From assembly GCA_027563935.2 (NCBI GenBank), contig CM050446.2:129741608-129805607 (forward strand): a stretch of 64,000 nt of DNA, in the 5' to 3' direction. Made by a program: the position numbers and the translations under genes. This DNA comes from Costus lasius. Its lineage: Eukaryota; Streptophyta; Magnoliopsida; Zingiberales; Costaceae. This document shows, piece by piece, positions 44,414 to 55,700 of the stretch. The notes under the pieces are model-generated. The model ran no database searches and was not told where the DNA came from. It saw only the letters and a program-made list of their open reading frames with translations. Position 1 is the first letter of the stretch. Each line of letters opens with the position of its first letter.

Positions 44414-47400
44414 TTAAGCATTTATTAAAGATTTAACAAACGTGCACGGCTGCGTCTCAACTTCATCCACAGTCAACATGTCCGCCGGGAACGGGCATTG
44501 TGCGAGGCTCGCACCCGCATCCGCGAGCGGCGCACAGGCGGCCGGCGTCACCCCGCTTGACACCCCCTGCACGTCCGCGCAGTACCACGGCGCCTTGCTG
44601 GCCTTCGCCAGCTCCACCGTCACGTTGGAGATGCAAATGCCGGTGAAGGGCGCGTCCGGGATACCCTCCAGCCTCGCCGCCATGGTCGCGTTGTAAGCGA
44701 CGACCTCGCTGTAGCTGATCCCTTCCACGACAGGGACGGCGCGGGGATCGTATTTGTTGTCGGGATGGGACTTGTAGTTGCCGGTCATCCAGAAGACCCA
44801 CTTCATGGTGTGCAGGTTCATCCGCCGCACGTAGATATCCTTCACGTAGGCGCCTCGGCCCACGGCGGTCTTGATGCGGACGCCGGACTCGGAGTTGATG
44901 GCGGTGATGTCTTCTGCGCGTACGTCCTGGATGCCGCCGGACATCTCGCTGCCGAGGGCGATGACGGCGCTGGTGGGGGAGATGCAGGTGAGACGGCGGA
45001 TGACGATGTGCTGGCTGGGCATGGAGTAGGAGATGCCGTACTCGTCCCAGCCGCTCTTTATTGCCACGCAGTCGTCGCCGGACACGATGTAGCAGTCTTC
45101 GATGCGAACATTCGAGCACGAGTCTGCACAACAAACAACACCGATCAAGAAAACAACGATTAAATGTTTATATTTTTTGTTTTCATTATCCTAATTTGAT
45201 ACCCGTTGGCAATACTTATACCACCGATTTTGGTTTACAATCATGAACTATGTATGATTGTGATGCAATTGTAAAATAGACAATTGTGATGATATTAAAA
45301 ATTTTCTTACACTAAAAAAATTGAAGGAAAAAAATCCTTTTTCTTTATTTCCTTAGAGGAGGATCAGATAACTAAAAAGAAAAAAAAATGGTAAAAAAAA
45401 AAGATAAAAGGAAAAAAAAATCCAAAATGTAAGATCAAACTGAAGATAAAATTTTCAGGAACAGTGTAAGTACCTGGATTGATTCCGTCAGTGTTTGGAG
45501 AATGAACTGGTGCAAGGATTGTGATCCAAGAAACAACAATATTACTGGATGGAATCAACCACACATTTCAGTATAGCTTGATCAAGAAAAATGACAAATG
45601 CAGAATGAGATGATGATGAGATAAACAGACCTGCTGTAAACTGGGTGGATGTTCCAAGCAGGAGAATCGATCAATGTAAGGTTGGATATAAAGATCTGGT
45701 TGGAATGCATTATTTCAATTAGGTAGCCTCGAGTGTACTTGAGCTTGTTGCTATGAAACTTTGACCACCAAAACTCCCCTTGCCCATCGATCGTTCCATT
45801 GTTCCCTGACATTATAGTCAATGTTCAGTTACTAATTTTCAAGCTGCCACTACTGATTAGAAAGCTCTGTCAGACAAGATTGTAACAGAGGAAATGACTC
45901 ATTGATTGGAGTTTCTATTTTTTTTGTAGAAGACAATGCATGCAAATAATATGAGTAACACAATTTTTGATAATTAATTTCAGTCATCTTTCTTCTTTCC
46001 TGGTCTGAGCTAGTGTTCTTCCTTCTCTGCAAGTAAACTTAGTGCCCATCACCTTCAGACGAGCAATTGTGCTTTAAATTTAATCAACACCAGCAGACAA
46101 GCAATAGAAATGTATAATACTGATCATTTTATTATTTGATGGAAGAATTAAACTGTTTAATACATAAACATACGTACCTGTGATAATTACATCTGTGAGA
46201 TTAGATCCTCCAATGAGGCTGCTGTATCTTCCACCAGGACCATCCCTTCCTCTCCCATAAGAGGGCAACGGATCAATGATTGGCCATTCATTGATGTCCT
46301 ACTCAAGTGAAGTAAACTGCATATCTTATGTGGATGTTCAAAGAGTTGACTGCATAAGTAGTCTACAGTAATCTTGAGATGTTTGACCGTACCAAGATCA
46401 AAGAATCTTGTTCATATTTAGTCAAGGCAAGAGTACGACCACAAAGATTCAAGTGTTTTTCCAAGTTCCATGGAAGAGCAATGCAATTTGGTAGCAGTCA
46501 TGGGAAAATGTAGTGAGAAGAGGACAGACTAGCAGAATGTCTTAATCCAAAAAAATGCAGATTTAAATCCTAAAAATGCAGAATGTATTTATCATAATTG
46601 CAGAAAGTCAACTTTTTCTATTGTTGTAAAATTTAAAATTTGTCTTGAAGACATTGTTGGAAATCTGAGAATTAATGGTTCAAAGAATTGCTTCATTAAT
46701 CACAACATGCCAACAACTCATGAGCCAAATGAAAAAAATAAGGAACTACAAGACTGCAAACTGAAAGTAATTTGAAAAGGATCAAATGAAAATGGAAAGG
46801 AGAACGTTTAATCAAGTTTTTATTATGATAATATATACCTGGGAGGCCAGGATGACCGCGTCACGGTCAAGGAAGAGGGTGAAGGAGCTGGTGAGGTTGA
46901 AGGGCCCGGTGAGCCACCGCCCGGCGGGGACAAAAAGCATCCCGCCGCCGTCAGAGGCGAACTGACTCAGGTGCGCAACCGCCGAGCGGAAAGCCGCCGT
47001 GTTGGAGGTGGCGCCGTCGCCCACCGCACCGAAGTCCGTCAAGGAGGCCGTGTGGGCCCGGCAGACGGCGGCGGAGTACTCGAACGTCTGTACACCCTCG
47101 TCGCCGTGCTCGTCCGCCCAGGAAATGTGGCGTTTTCTTCTGACGCATTCTGCGGGTCCGATGAATGCTGTCACTAGAAGCAACCACACCGCCGCAATAT
47201 AGTAACAATTAAGAAGCAACCGATTGCATGTTTTAGTGTGAGGAATCGGGACTAGCTTTGCCTAAAAAAAGAAAACAAACAGCATTGCATAATATCTTCA
47301 AGAACTAGCTAGTAAAATAACAAGAACAGAGATGAGGCAACAACCGAAGAGAAGGGAATTCATGCTCAATCTTCTGCTTTAGTTGTGTGGTTGTTCAAAG

Positions 47401-47485
47401 AAAAAGACAAGCATTACCAAAAAAAACAAAATAGTGATGATTATACCTGTGGAACTGAAAAGCTTGTGCGCCTCTGCAACTCCAT
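44414..47485 (-). CDS. GH28 polygalacturonase (probable)
   Basis: Glycoside hydrolase family 28; members hydrolyse alpha-1,4-galacturonan of cell-wall pectin. Six exons on the minus strand: 47447-47485, 46839-47261, 46178-46298, 45631-45805, 45474-45544 and 44414-45123. They join in frame to 512 residues. Exon 1 is only 13 codons (MELQRRTSFSVPQ). Exon 2 supplies a hydrophobic signal or signal-anchor at about residues 28-48 (CYYIAAVWLLLVTAFIG) and the conserved SLTDFGAVGDGATSNTAAF. Catalytic-region motifs are NTDGINP (about 270-276), GDDC (292-295) and VRIKT. The usual GHG motif is replaced by ALGSEMSGGI, as I recall for the plant clade that includes many 'probable polygalacturonases', so activity is likely but less certain than in GHG-containing enzymes. 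No breaks. It converges on the NAC gene. Confidence 0.92.
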
Positions 47486-47550
47486 TTGCGATTGCAGGGG
47501 GAGGAAAGGCGAGGGAGAGGCTTAACCGGGTCTGAGGAGAAGACCACTCC

Positions 47551-47557
47551 ATTTATA
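47551..47557 (-). promoter_or_regulatory. TATA box of the polygalacturonase gene
   Basis: The minus strand reads GTATAAATGG, about 66 bases upstream of the start codon, followed by a pyrimidine-rich leader. Good fit to a plant TATA box. Confidence 0.55.
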
Positions 47558-48116
47558 CAGGTTTCCAGTTGCCTCCTATTTGATGAGCTAGGTATTCCCC
47601 GTTAACTGCTGTGAACGTGATCAATCAAAAATTTCCAAACAATGTCGCTCGCTTTGATTTGTTCTCGAGGAGAAGACGAATTAGTCAGTTAGTGTTCACC
47701 GCACGAATCTGTACTCTCTCTCTCTCCCGTGGACGAAAGTAATTAATCAAGCGATGGAGTAGGGCAGGTTTTGTGCGTGGCTTCATGCATGCGTTGTTGT
47801 CTGCATTGGGCGAGGAAGGTAGCAGGCAACAGAATAAATTAAAGCTATTTCTTCATCCCGTGACGAGTTGAGCGTCCGCATGTACGCCCGTGCCGCGTAG
47901 CGTTTCACGGGCGGAGGACAAACTAACCCTCACGTGAAAGTGGTGGAAGAAGCGAGGAGAAGGTAATCCTGTCGCTACTTCCGGACTTCACTCTTCAGCT
48001 GCAGCAGCCACGATCGGAGCTGTAGCTTTCTTCTTCGGACTGTAAAAACTTGCACGACTCTAAATACGGGAGTTCTGAGTGTTCCGGTTCAATTTGTACC
48101 ATGCTGCGTGGCACAC

Positions 48117-49356
48117 TGGCACGCCCTGAACGAATTAGCCTAAAATCAGCGCTTAACCGGTGTCTCGAAACTATCCGGCGAAACACCAAAACGTAACTAT
48201 CTAGAGTTTTCGACCCAAAATTAGAAACCCTAACTCCCCGAATAATTTTTAATTCCCAAATTACAATTTGCACGGAGAAAATCCTAACCAAAATTAGAAA
48301 TTCGAACCCTAAATCAAAATCCCAAATTTAATTTTTACCTCAAATCAAATTTTGACCAGAGTCAAAATTCTCGTCGCCGAATTAATCCCTTGCTGACGTC
48401 ACGCCTGACGTCAGTAACTTAATCCGCCGCGCGCCGCTGAATTCTCCTGTGCCAACGTCAGCCACGAAATCGAAATCGAAATCATGAATTCGATTTCCGC
48501 CGCGGCCTCAAGTCAAAATTGGAAGCGGTAATCTCTGTTCGTCTTCGTCTCCGTCTTCTTCTCCGTTGGAACGAATGTGCTCAACGCCGCCTGCGTCTCG
48601 CGTTGCTGGAGAAAGGGCGCGCCACCGGCGTTTCGCTTTCAGCCTTCGTCGACGACCTTGCCGCCGCCTGTTGCTGAACTCGTCGTCGCCGGACGTGAGG
48701 AGAAGCACGCCGCCAAATCCCAGAAACAGAGGAACGAAGGGGAGGAGGTAAAACTCGTTTATTCACTTTGAAAGGAGCTACACAACCCTCTCAACTCGTC
48801 GCCGACCCCTGTCGAACGACGCCTCCGTCCCTCCCTTGCCGCCGACCCACCGGTCGCGGTTACAATCCCTCACACTCAATCACACCCCTTGAAGCCGCTC
48901 AAAGCTCGCCGTAGACGCTCGCAGGGTGTTGGTGGTGTTCGCTCGATGATCCGAGGAAGATGACGAAGCTCCCTGCGTTCTTCCCCTTCCCCGATGCCGC
49001 TCCCTGGAGCTCCCTTTTAATGAGACGAAGCTGCCGCAAAACTCCTGCCAAACCGCGTCTTCCGCTCGCCATTCGGACGCGCTTCTCCGTCCGTTTCTCT
49101 CGCGTCGAACTCGCTCCCGATTTCCTCGCCTGATGCGACGCCGTTCGCGCTCCAACCTAGGGACGATCTCGCGTCAGCTTCGCTCGGCGACGACGCCGTC
49201 TTCGCCACGCCCGCGCTTCGCGAGGGAGACGAGCTCTCGCGTCTCTCGCGTGATACGGGGTCAACGCCCCTATTTTGACCGTGTGTTCCCTTCTTTGGGC
49301 TTCGATTTGAGCCTGTGTTTGGGCCTAGGCCGAACCGGTTGAATCGGGGCCTAACA
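48117..49356 (-). repeat. 3' LTR of TR-GAG element
   Basis: Direct repeat of 50776-52044 with scattered substitutions and small indels. Its outer end begins TGGCACGCCC instead of TGTCACGCCC. Confidence 0.9.
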
Positions 49357-50563
49357 ATTCTCCCCCGCCCAACTTGGACATTGTCCTCGATGTCTGTCAT
49401 GGGCGGATCTTGGGCAACTATTGCTCCGATCATCAAAGCCCCAATCCGACACTGTTGCGCTCCCGTGGCAGTGTGTGGAACTACCTGCAGTGATCCAATC
49501 CGTGGTTGCTCGGTCTCCTCGGTTGGATCCTCTATCGCCGTTGCCATGAGCTTCTGCCTGGATGGACAGTCCTTCACCCAGTGAGGACCGCCGCACATGA
49601 AGCAACCATGTGGCTTTTGCTCTCGTCATCCCGGTGAACCCCTGTTCTGCCGGTGAAAGGGTCTACCCCTCTCTGGAACCCTAGCTCCCGGCGGTGTGCT
49701 TGGGGGGCCGCGCTTTGGTGGTGTCCTGGTCTTCCTTGGTGGTGCTAGTCTGGATCTTTGATTATCCACCAAGGATTCGGCTACCGCCGCTGCCGCCCTC
49801 CAATCGATCGGAGCGCGCCGTCGAATCTCCGTCTCTGCCCATGGCTGAAGGTTCCGGAGGAAGAGATACCTCCTGTCATCCTCCTCCATGCGTGGAAACT
49901 CCAACATCAGTGTTGAGAATGCCCTGACGTACTCCTGGATTGAGCCAGTATGCCTCAGCTGATCCCGTTTGCCACACGCCTGATCCATCGAGTTCCCGGG
50001 AAGAAACTGCCGCCGCAGTTCATCACGAAAAATCTCCCAAGAACAGCTAGTAGCCCCAGTGTAGAGCTAACTTTGGTTCGCAACCAAAGCTTTGCGTCGC
50101 CGGTGAGGTATGCGATGCACACCCGCACTCGATCTCCTTCTGGAACATAGTTAGCAAAAAACAGTTGTTCCATATCCCAAATAAAATTTTCTACCTCTCT
50201 GGATGATCGAGCCCCCTCGAACATCGCTAGCTCAGGTACTCGTACCTTCGACTTAGGAGCCTCTTGCTCCACTGTTGATCGCGATGCTTGCGCTAGGGCC
50301 AAGCGTAGCACCTTAATCTCCACTTGCGTGTCCTCATTCATGCGAGCCATCTCCCTCGGTAGATGGTTCAAACTGTTGATAGTCTGCTGCATGCGTGCCA
50401 TCCCTGCCTATTGCTCCTCGCGCATCCTGGCCATCCGCTCTGGCAGGTCGAGTAGACTCTCCAGGGCCTGTTGCAAGTTTTCAATTTGCAACCTCTGGTG
50501 CTCCACTGTCCTCTGAAGCTTTTCCATCTGAGGAAGCACCGCTGTGTCCCTATCACCCGTCAT
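49357..50563 (-). pseudogene. Broken gag of TR-GAG element
   Basis: Starts at the ATG at 50561-50563 with a coiled coil (PQMEKLQRTVEHQRLQIENL). An in-frame TAG at 50408-50410 follows EEQ. Capsid-like sequence continues (FEGARSSREVENFIWDMEQL, GDAKLWLRTK). A one-base frameshift near 50040-50060 separates it from EIFRDELRRQFLPGNS and HTGSIQEYVRAFSTLMLEFP. The knuckle CFMCGGPHWVKDC (49566-49604) has spacing CX2CX3HX4C, and lies in a different frame from the piece 49626-49988 before it. The last frame has no stop before the polypurine tract and continues into the 3' LTR to 49017. Confidence 0.85.
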
Positions 50564-50761
50564 ACCGAGCGTTTTGCTCGATCTATGCTATGCGTTCACC
50601 TTGGTTCACCATCTTTTCAGGTTTAGCCGTCTCCTTGGCTTTACCTTTGGGCCATGCGTCTTCTGATGCTCCTCTGGTGGTGTGGGTGATCTTCTGGAAC
50701 TTTAAGCTCTTTTTCACCTTCGAGGGTGAAGCAGCCGTGTTTGCTGTAACACGTTAACCGA

Positions 50762-50772
50762 GCTCTGATACC
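50762..50772 (-). other. Primer-binding site (tRNA-iMet) of TR-GAG element
   Basis: The minus strand reads AGGTATCAGAGC directly inside the 5' LTR, matching eleven of twelve bases of the initiator-Met complement. Confidence 0.85.
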
Positions 50773-50775
50773 TGT

Positions 50776-52044
50776 TGTCACGCCCCGGTCGGATCAGCCT
50801 AAAATCAGTGCTTAACCGCTGTCTCAGGACTATCCGGCGGAACACCGGAACACAACTATCTAGGGTTTTCGACCCAAAATTAGAAACCCTAACTCCCCGA
50901 ATAATTTTTTATCCCCAAATTACAATTCGCACGGAGAAAACCCTAACCCTAATTAGAAATTCGAACCCTAAATCAAAATCCCAAATTTAATTTTTACCTC
51001 AAACCGAATTTTGACCGGAGTCAAAATTCCCGTCGCCAAATTAATCCCTTGCTGACGTCACGCCTGACGTCAGTAACTTAATCCGCCGTGCACCGCTGAA
51101 TTCTCCTGTGCTGACGTCGCGCCGACGTCAGCCACGAGATCAAAATCGAAATCGAAGTCGTGAATTCGATTTCCGCCGCGGCCTCCGATTTTGACCAAGT
51201 CAAAATCGGAAGTGGTAATCGCTGTTCGTCTTCGTCACCGTCTTCTTCTCCGTTGGAACGAATGTGCTCAACGCCGCCTATGTCTCACGTTGCCGGAGAA
51301 AGGGCGCGCTGCCGGCGTTTCGCTTTCAGCCTTCGTCGACGACCTTGCCGCTACCTGTTGCTGAACTTGTCGCCGCCGGACGTGAGGAGAAGCACGCTGC
51401 CAAATCCCAAAAATAGAGGAACGAAGGGGAGGAGGTAAAACTCGTTTTATTCACTTTGAAAGGAGCTACACGACCCTCTCAACTCGTCGCTGACCCCTGT
51501 CGAACGACGCCCCTGTCCCTCCCTCGCCGCCGACCCACCGGTCGCGGTTACAATCTCTCACACTCAATCACACCCCTTGAAGCCGCTCAAAGCTCGCCGT
51601 AGACGCTCGCAGGGTATTGGTGGTGTTCACTCGATGATCCGAGGAAGATGACGAAGCTCCATGCGTTCTTCCCCTTCCCCGATGCCGCTCCCTGGAGCTC
51701 CCTTTTAATGAGACGAAGCTGCCGCAAAGCTCCTGCCAGACCGCGTCTTCCGCTCGCCATTTGGATGCGCTTCTCCGTCCTTTTCTCTCGCGTCGACCTT
51801 GCTCCTGATTTCCTCGCCTGATGCGACGCCGTCCGCGCTCCAACCCAAGGACGATCTCGCGTCCGCTTCGCTCGGCGACGACGCCGTCTTCGCCGCGCCA
51901 GAGCTTCAAGAGGGAGACGAGCTCTTGCGTCTCTCGCGTGATACGGGGTCAACGCCCCTGTTTTGACCGTGTGTTCCCTTTTTTGGGCTTCGATTTGAGC
52001 TTGTGTTTGGGCCTGAGCCGAATCAGTTGAACCGGGGCCTGACA
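50776..52044 (-). repeat. 5' LTR of TR-GAG element
   Basis: Direct repeat of 48117-49356. The last bases on the plus strand are GGGGCCTGACA. Confidence 0.9.
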
Positions 52045-52724
52045 TTGTGAATATACCAATTCATTCGTATGGAGATTGGAGGGGAATAGAACAATGGTTG
52101 GATTTGATCTTTTATAAAATGTTCTATTCATCTACACCTCCATTTGGAATTTGGAATTTTGGATGTATATGGGGTTGTTAACTTGAGTTCAATTCGAATG
52201 GAAAACTAAACTAAAAATTGTGGTTCTTTGGTTCAATTCAGATTAAATTAAATCTAATTTTATATTTATATTATTATTTTAGTTAAATAATATTATATAA
52301 TAAATATTTATATAAAATTTTAAAAAATAATTAGTAAAAATTTCAGTTTATTTGGTTCAATTTGATATTTTAGTATTGAACCAAAAAGTATTTCGTTTGT
52401 TTAAACATATAAACCAAATTACACCGATCCGGTTTAGACAGAATGGATCAGGTATGGTTTTTTTTTTCTTGTGTTGACTGCTTGACAGCTTGACCGAAAA
52501 AGAAACAGATATACAATATGGGAGTGTCGATATTTAAGTCGTGAGTTAAATCGCGGTTCGAAATAATTTTGATCGGGAGTCTGCGCTATTTGCTCTCCCA
52601 TCTCGGCCTCATCACAGCCTCTCCCTTGTTCCTCTCCTCGCCTACCTCTTGGTGCGCTTGGGAAATCATACATCTGTTACTGCTGACGGATCTCGAATCC
52701 CAAAGCCTTTCCCTTGCCTCAGTC

Positions 52725-55700
52725 ATGGAGTTCCGCCGTGTTGTGCACCTGAGTCTCTTGATCGTCTCGTTCTTCCTATTCCTCCAAGCTAGGGTACGAT
52801 CCACCACCCCTTCTCTCTTTTTTCACGAACATCTGCAGGATTTCTGTTATATCTCATGTACTAATAATATTGATCGCTTCTCGAATTCTTCTGCGTGTTT
52901 GACCTATTCAGGGAGAGAACAACGGATTGGCCGTCTTCCTGGATGGGTCTTCGCACAGATATTTCAGGAAGAATGCGCAGGATGCCGCAGGGAAGGTAAT
53001 GTTAACTTTCTCCTGCTTTTTTCTTCTGAGTATCGATCTAAACTTGAGAACTTCTAACTTGTGTCTTGGGTTTGATCTTACTATTAATCAGCATCCTGAT
53101 CTATTTCGTAGATCTTAGTTAATCACACTATTTATTCTTTTTCTAGGAAACCGAGTTTGTGCACCTCAATTGTTCATTTGGTCAACTTTTTTCTATCCAG
53201 TGAGCAATTCTCTTTCATATCAATGTATCTTTATATTGGTTGCTCGTGGCTGTGATGATCTAACGTGCAACGATGACTGTTCCCCAATTTTTCTTCCTAT
53301 TACCTAGCGATACCTAACCTGATTCCAAATCTAACTATTGAAGGAACAACAATAATGCTTGTCATAAGCTTTTACGGGCCTCCCCAATCCATCGGATGGA
53401 TTAGTGATCCTTCTTCTGCTGCATGCTGATGATCATCAGTTTTCAAAGCCTACTGTTACACTTCTCTACCCTTTTTCTGAACCCATACTGTTTCTTTCAT
53501 TCCACATATGTAAGGATTTATTCACGCAGCATTTAAAGTAAGCATCTTTTAAAACTGGGATTTTACTGGACAACTCGTAGCTTTCTGTGTTCAGAACCTG
53601 ATATTAAATGATGGTGCTAACAATTATAGCTGCAAATTGATTGTGTTTGGTAATCCAATTTATGCAATATGTTTTAGGCAATGCCAGAAGCTGAGTTTCT
53701 AAATAAACTAAGGAAAGCAATTATGGTGAAGAGATGTAACGGAGTTTCATAGCTATAATGGGTCGATCATCATGTTTGATTGATGGGCTTATGCCTTCCT
53801 CTTGAATGATTGGGTTTCCTGAATCACAATTCTTATATAGTGTGTTATGAACACCTCATGCAAATTAAACTAAAACTGTTTAATTTGCATTGTGCACTTT
53901 ATTCATTACATGTTCTTGTAGCTTCCTTTGCATGACCTTAGAGCATAATGTATTTCAGGTGAATTCAATTTCTTCGACAGAGATTGCTGCAACTATATCT
54001 GTTTTACTTGGCTTTGCACCGCCTTCCTCACTTGCTACTGATTCTTCATATAAGGTACTTCTGAAATCTGGAGTAAACATTAATCCTGTAGCCTTTTACA
54101 GTATCTAGTGATTTCTTTTGGATATGTATTATTCTATTTGATCTAAATCTGTGGATTAACTAATATGTCCTTTATCTCAAAAGCTATGATGGAAGGAAAC
54201 TTATGCTTTACCCTTTTGCTGATAGTTAAATGAGGTTCTACTTCCGGATCCCTTTGACAAACCGCATGCTATTCTCATGCTAGAAATTAGTGGAATTGAG
54301 GGTTAGTATATTTGTCTTTGTAGATCTTTGAATAATAATTTTCTTGAGAGGCTTATACTATTGGCATTCTTGCAGAACCATTGCTCTATTCTGAGTACTT
54401 AAATACCCAAACTGGTAATGTTTTCAGAAGTAAGATTTCAGGTTCAAGCAACACCAAAATTGAACTTCCAGGTGCTTAAATTTTCTAAGATATATTTTTA
54501 TTGGTTGGCCTTCAAAGATATGCATATCTTTAGACTTCAGTTCCTGTTTCTATTTGTGTTTTTGATGTGCACATGAAACCTTATAAGTCCTTTTCCAGGA
54601 GAAGATGAAGTTTCTGTTGTTCATTTAGATGGTACTTTGGATCTCGAATGTGGTGGTACTTGTCTTGATAAGGAACTCAATGATATCGTAAGTTTTTGTC
54701 AGACTAGTTAATTAACTTTTGGATGTCACTAGCTCTTATGGATATCTTGTTTCCCTAAACAAGTGTAATTCTAAAAAATTTCACTCTTGATCAAGGCAAA
54801 ATGGATAGGGGGATCATATGTTGGAAGCGTGGAGTCATTAGATGGGAAGCTTTCTGTTCCTTTACCAAGTGGTAGCACTTTTAACCTGCATCTTACAAAG
54901 GTTCAATGGACTCCAATACCTTTTCTGTATTGTACTGTTTCCTGCTGCATGCTACAATTGTTATCAAGAATTATAAAATAATGTTAATTCTTCTGGTTAT
55001 ACAAATAATTTCTATTTTATAAAATTTAAGCCATTTGCCCTCCTAGTTGCATAATGTATTTATTTTTGAATTTCTTATGGAGGGCATAGACCAGTCTGAT
55101 CTACAGATTTTTTTTTATATGTCGGTTGTTCTTACTTGCGAAGGCCATTGGTTTTTGGCCAGATCACGTATTCTAAAACTACTTTATGCTCACAAAATCA
55201 AGCTATCAGTGTTTCTTAATTATGCAACATTTAAGTGGATTTGTAATTGAATACAGATTACTCCCATCGTTGTTTAATAGGTGAACAAAAGCATTTTGAT
55301 TGGACAAGGAAAAAAATTGGGAAAATTATGCAAATTCATAGCGAATTTTTCATCAAATGTCAACTCTTTTCCTTCTTGTTGATCAGGCCTCCCCATAGGC
55401 GAAAGTCTCTTTCTGAAGATGACATGCCTTTCATGAATCGATTTCTTACTTGACCAATGTGTAACAACTTTCACTAGTAAATCTATTTTTTGTGTTAAAA
55501 GCAGAAAAATATATCCTCCTATATTCTTAAATCACAAATTCAAAATAAGCATGACCTTAATTTTTTAATACTCATTTTCCTTGAATATCCCTTGTCAGTT
55601 TGTATGACTTTGTAATTCTATTGTATTTTATATTGTGTAAAGTGATTCAAATATGAAAAAGCAATCACCTTCCTTAAATCTGCCGCCTTCTTTATTTTTT

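Larger units (their letters stand above)
48117..52044 (-). mobile_element. Gag-only LTR retrotransposon (TR-GAG type)
   Basis: A 3.9-kb element. LTRs are 48117-49356 (3' LTR, 1,240 bp) and 50776-52044 (5' LTR, 1,269 bp), with TGTTAGGCCC/TGTCAGGCCC starts and GGGCGTG(A/C)CA ends on the minus strand. The interior is only 1,419 bp. It has an initiator-Met primer site just inside the 5' LTR and a purine tract (GGGCGGGGGAGAAT) just before the 3' LTR. It encodes a gag and nothing of pol. This is the structure named TR-GAG, mobilised in trans by a full-length partner. The flanking pentamers differ (CACAC left, TTGTG right), so no target duplication is visible. The gag itself carries a stop and a frameshift. 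Confidence 0.88.
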
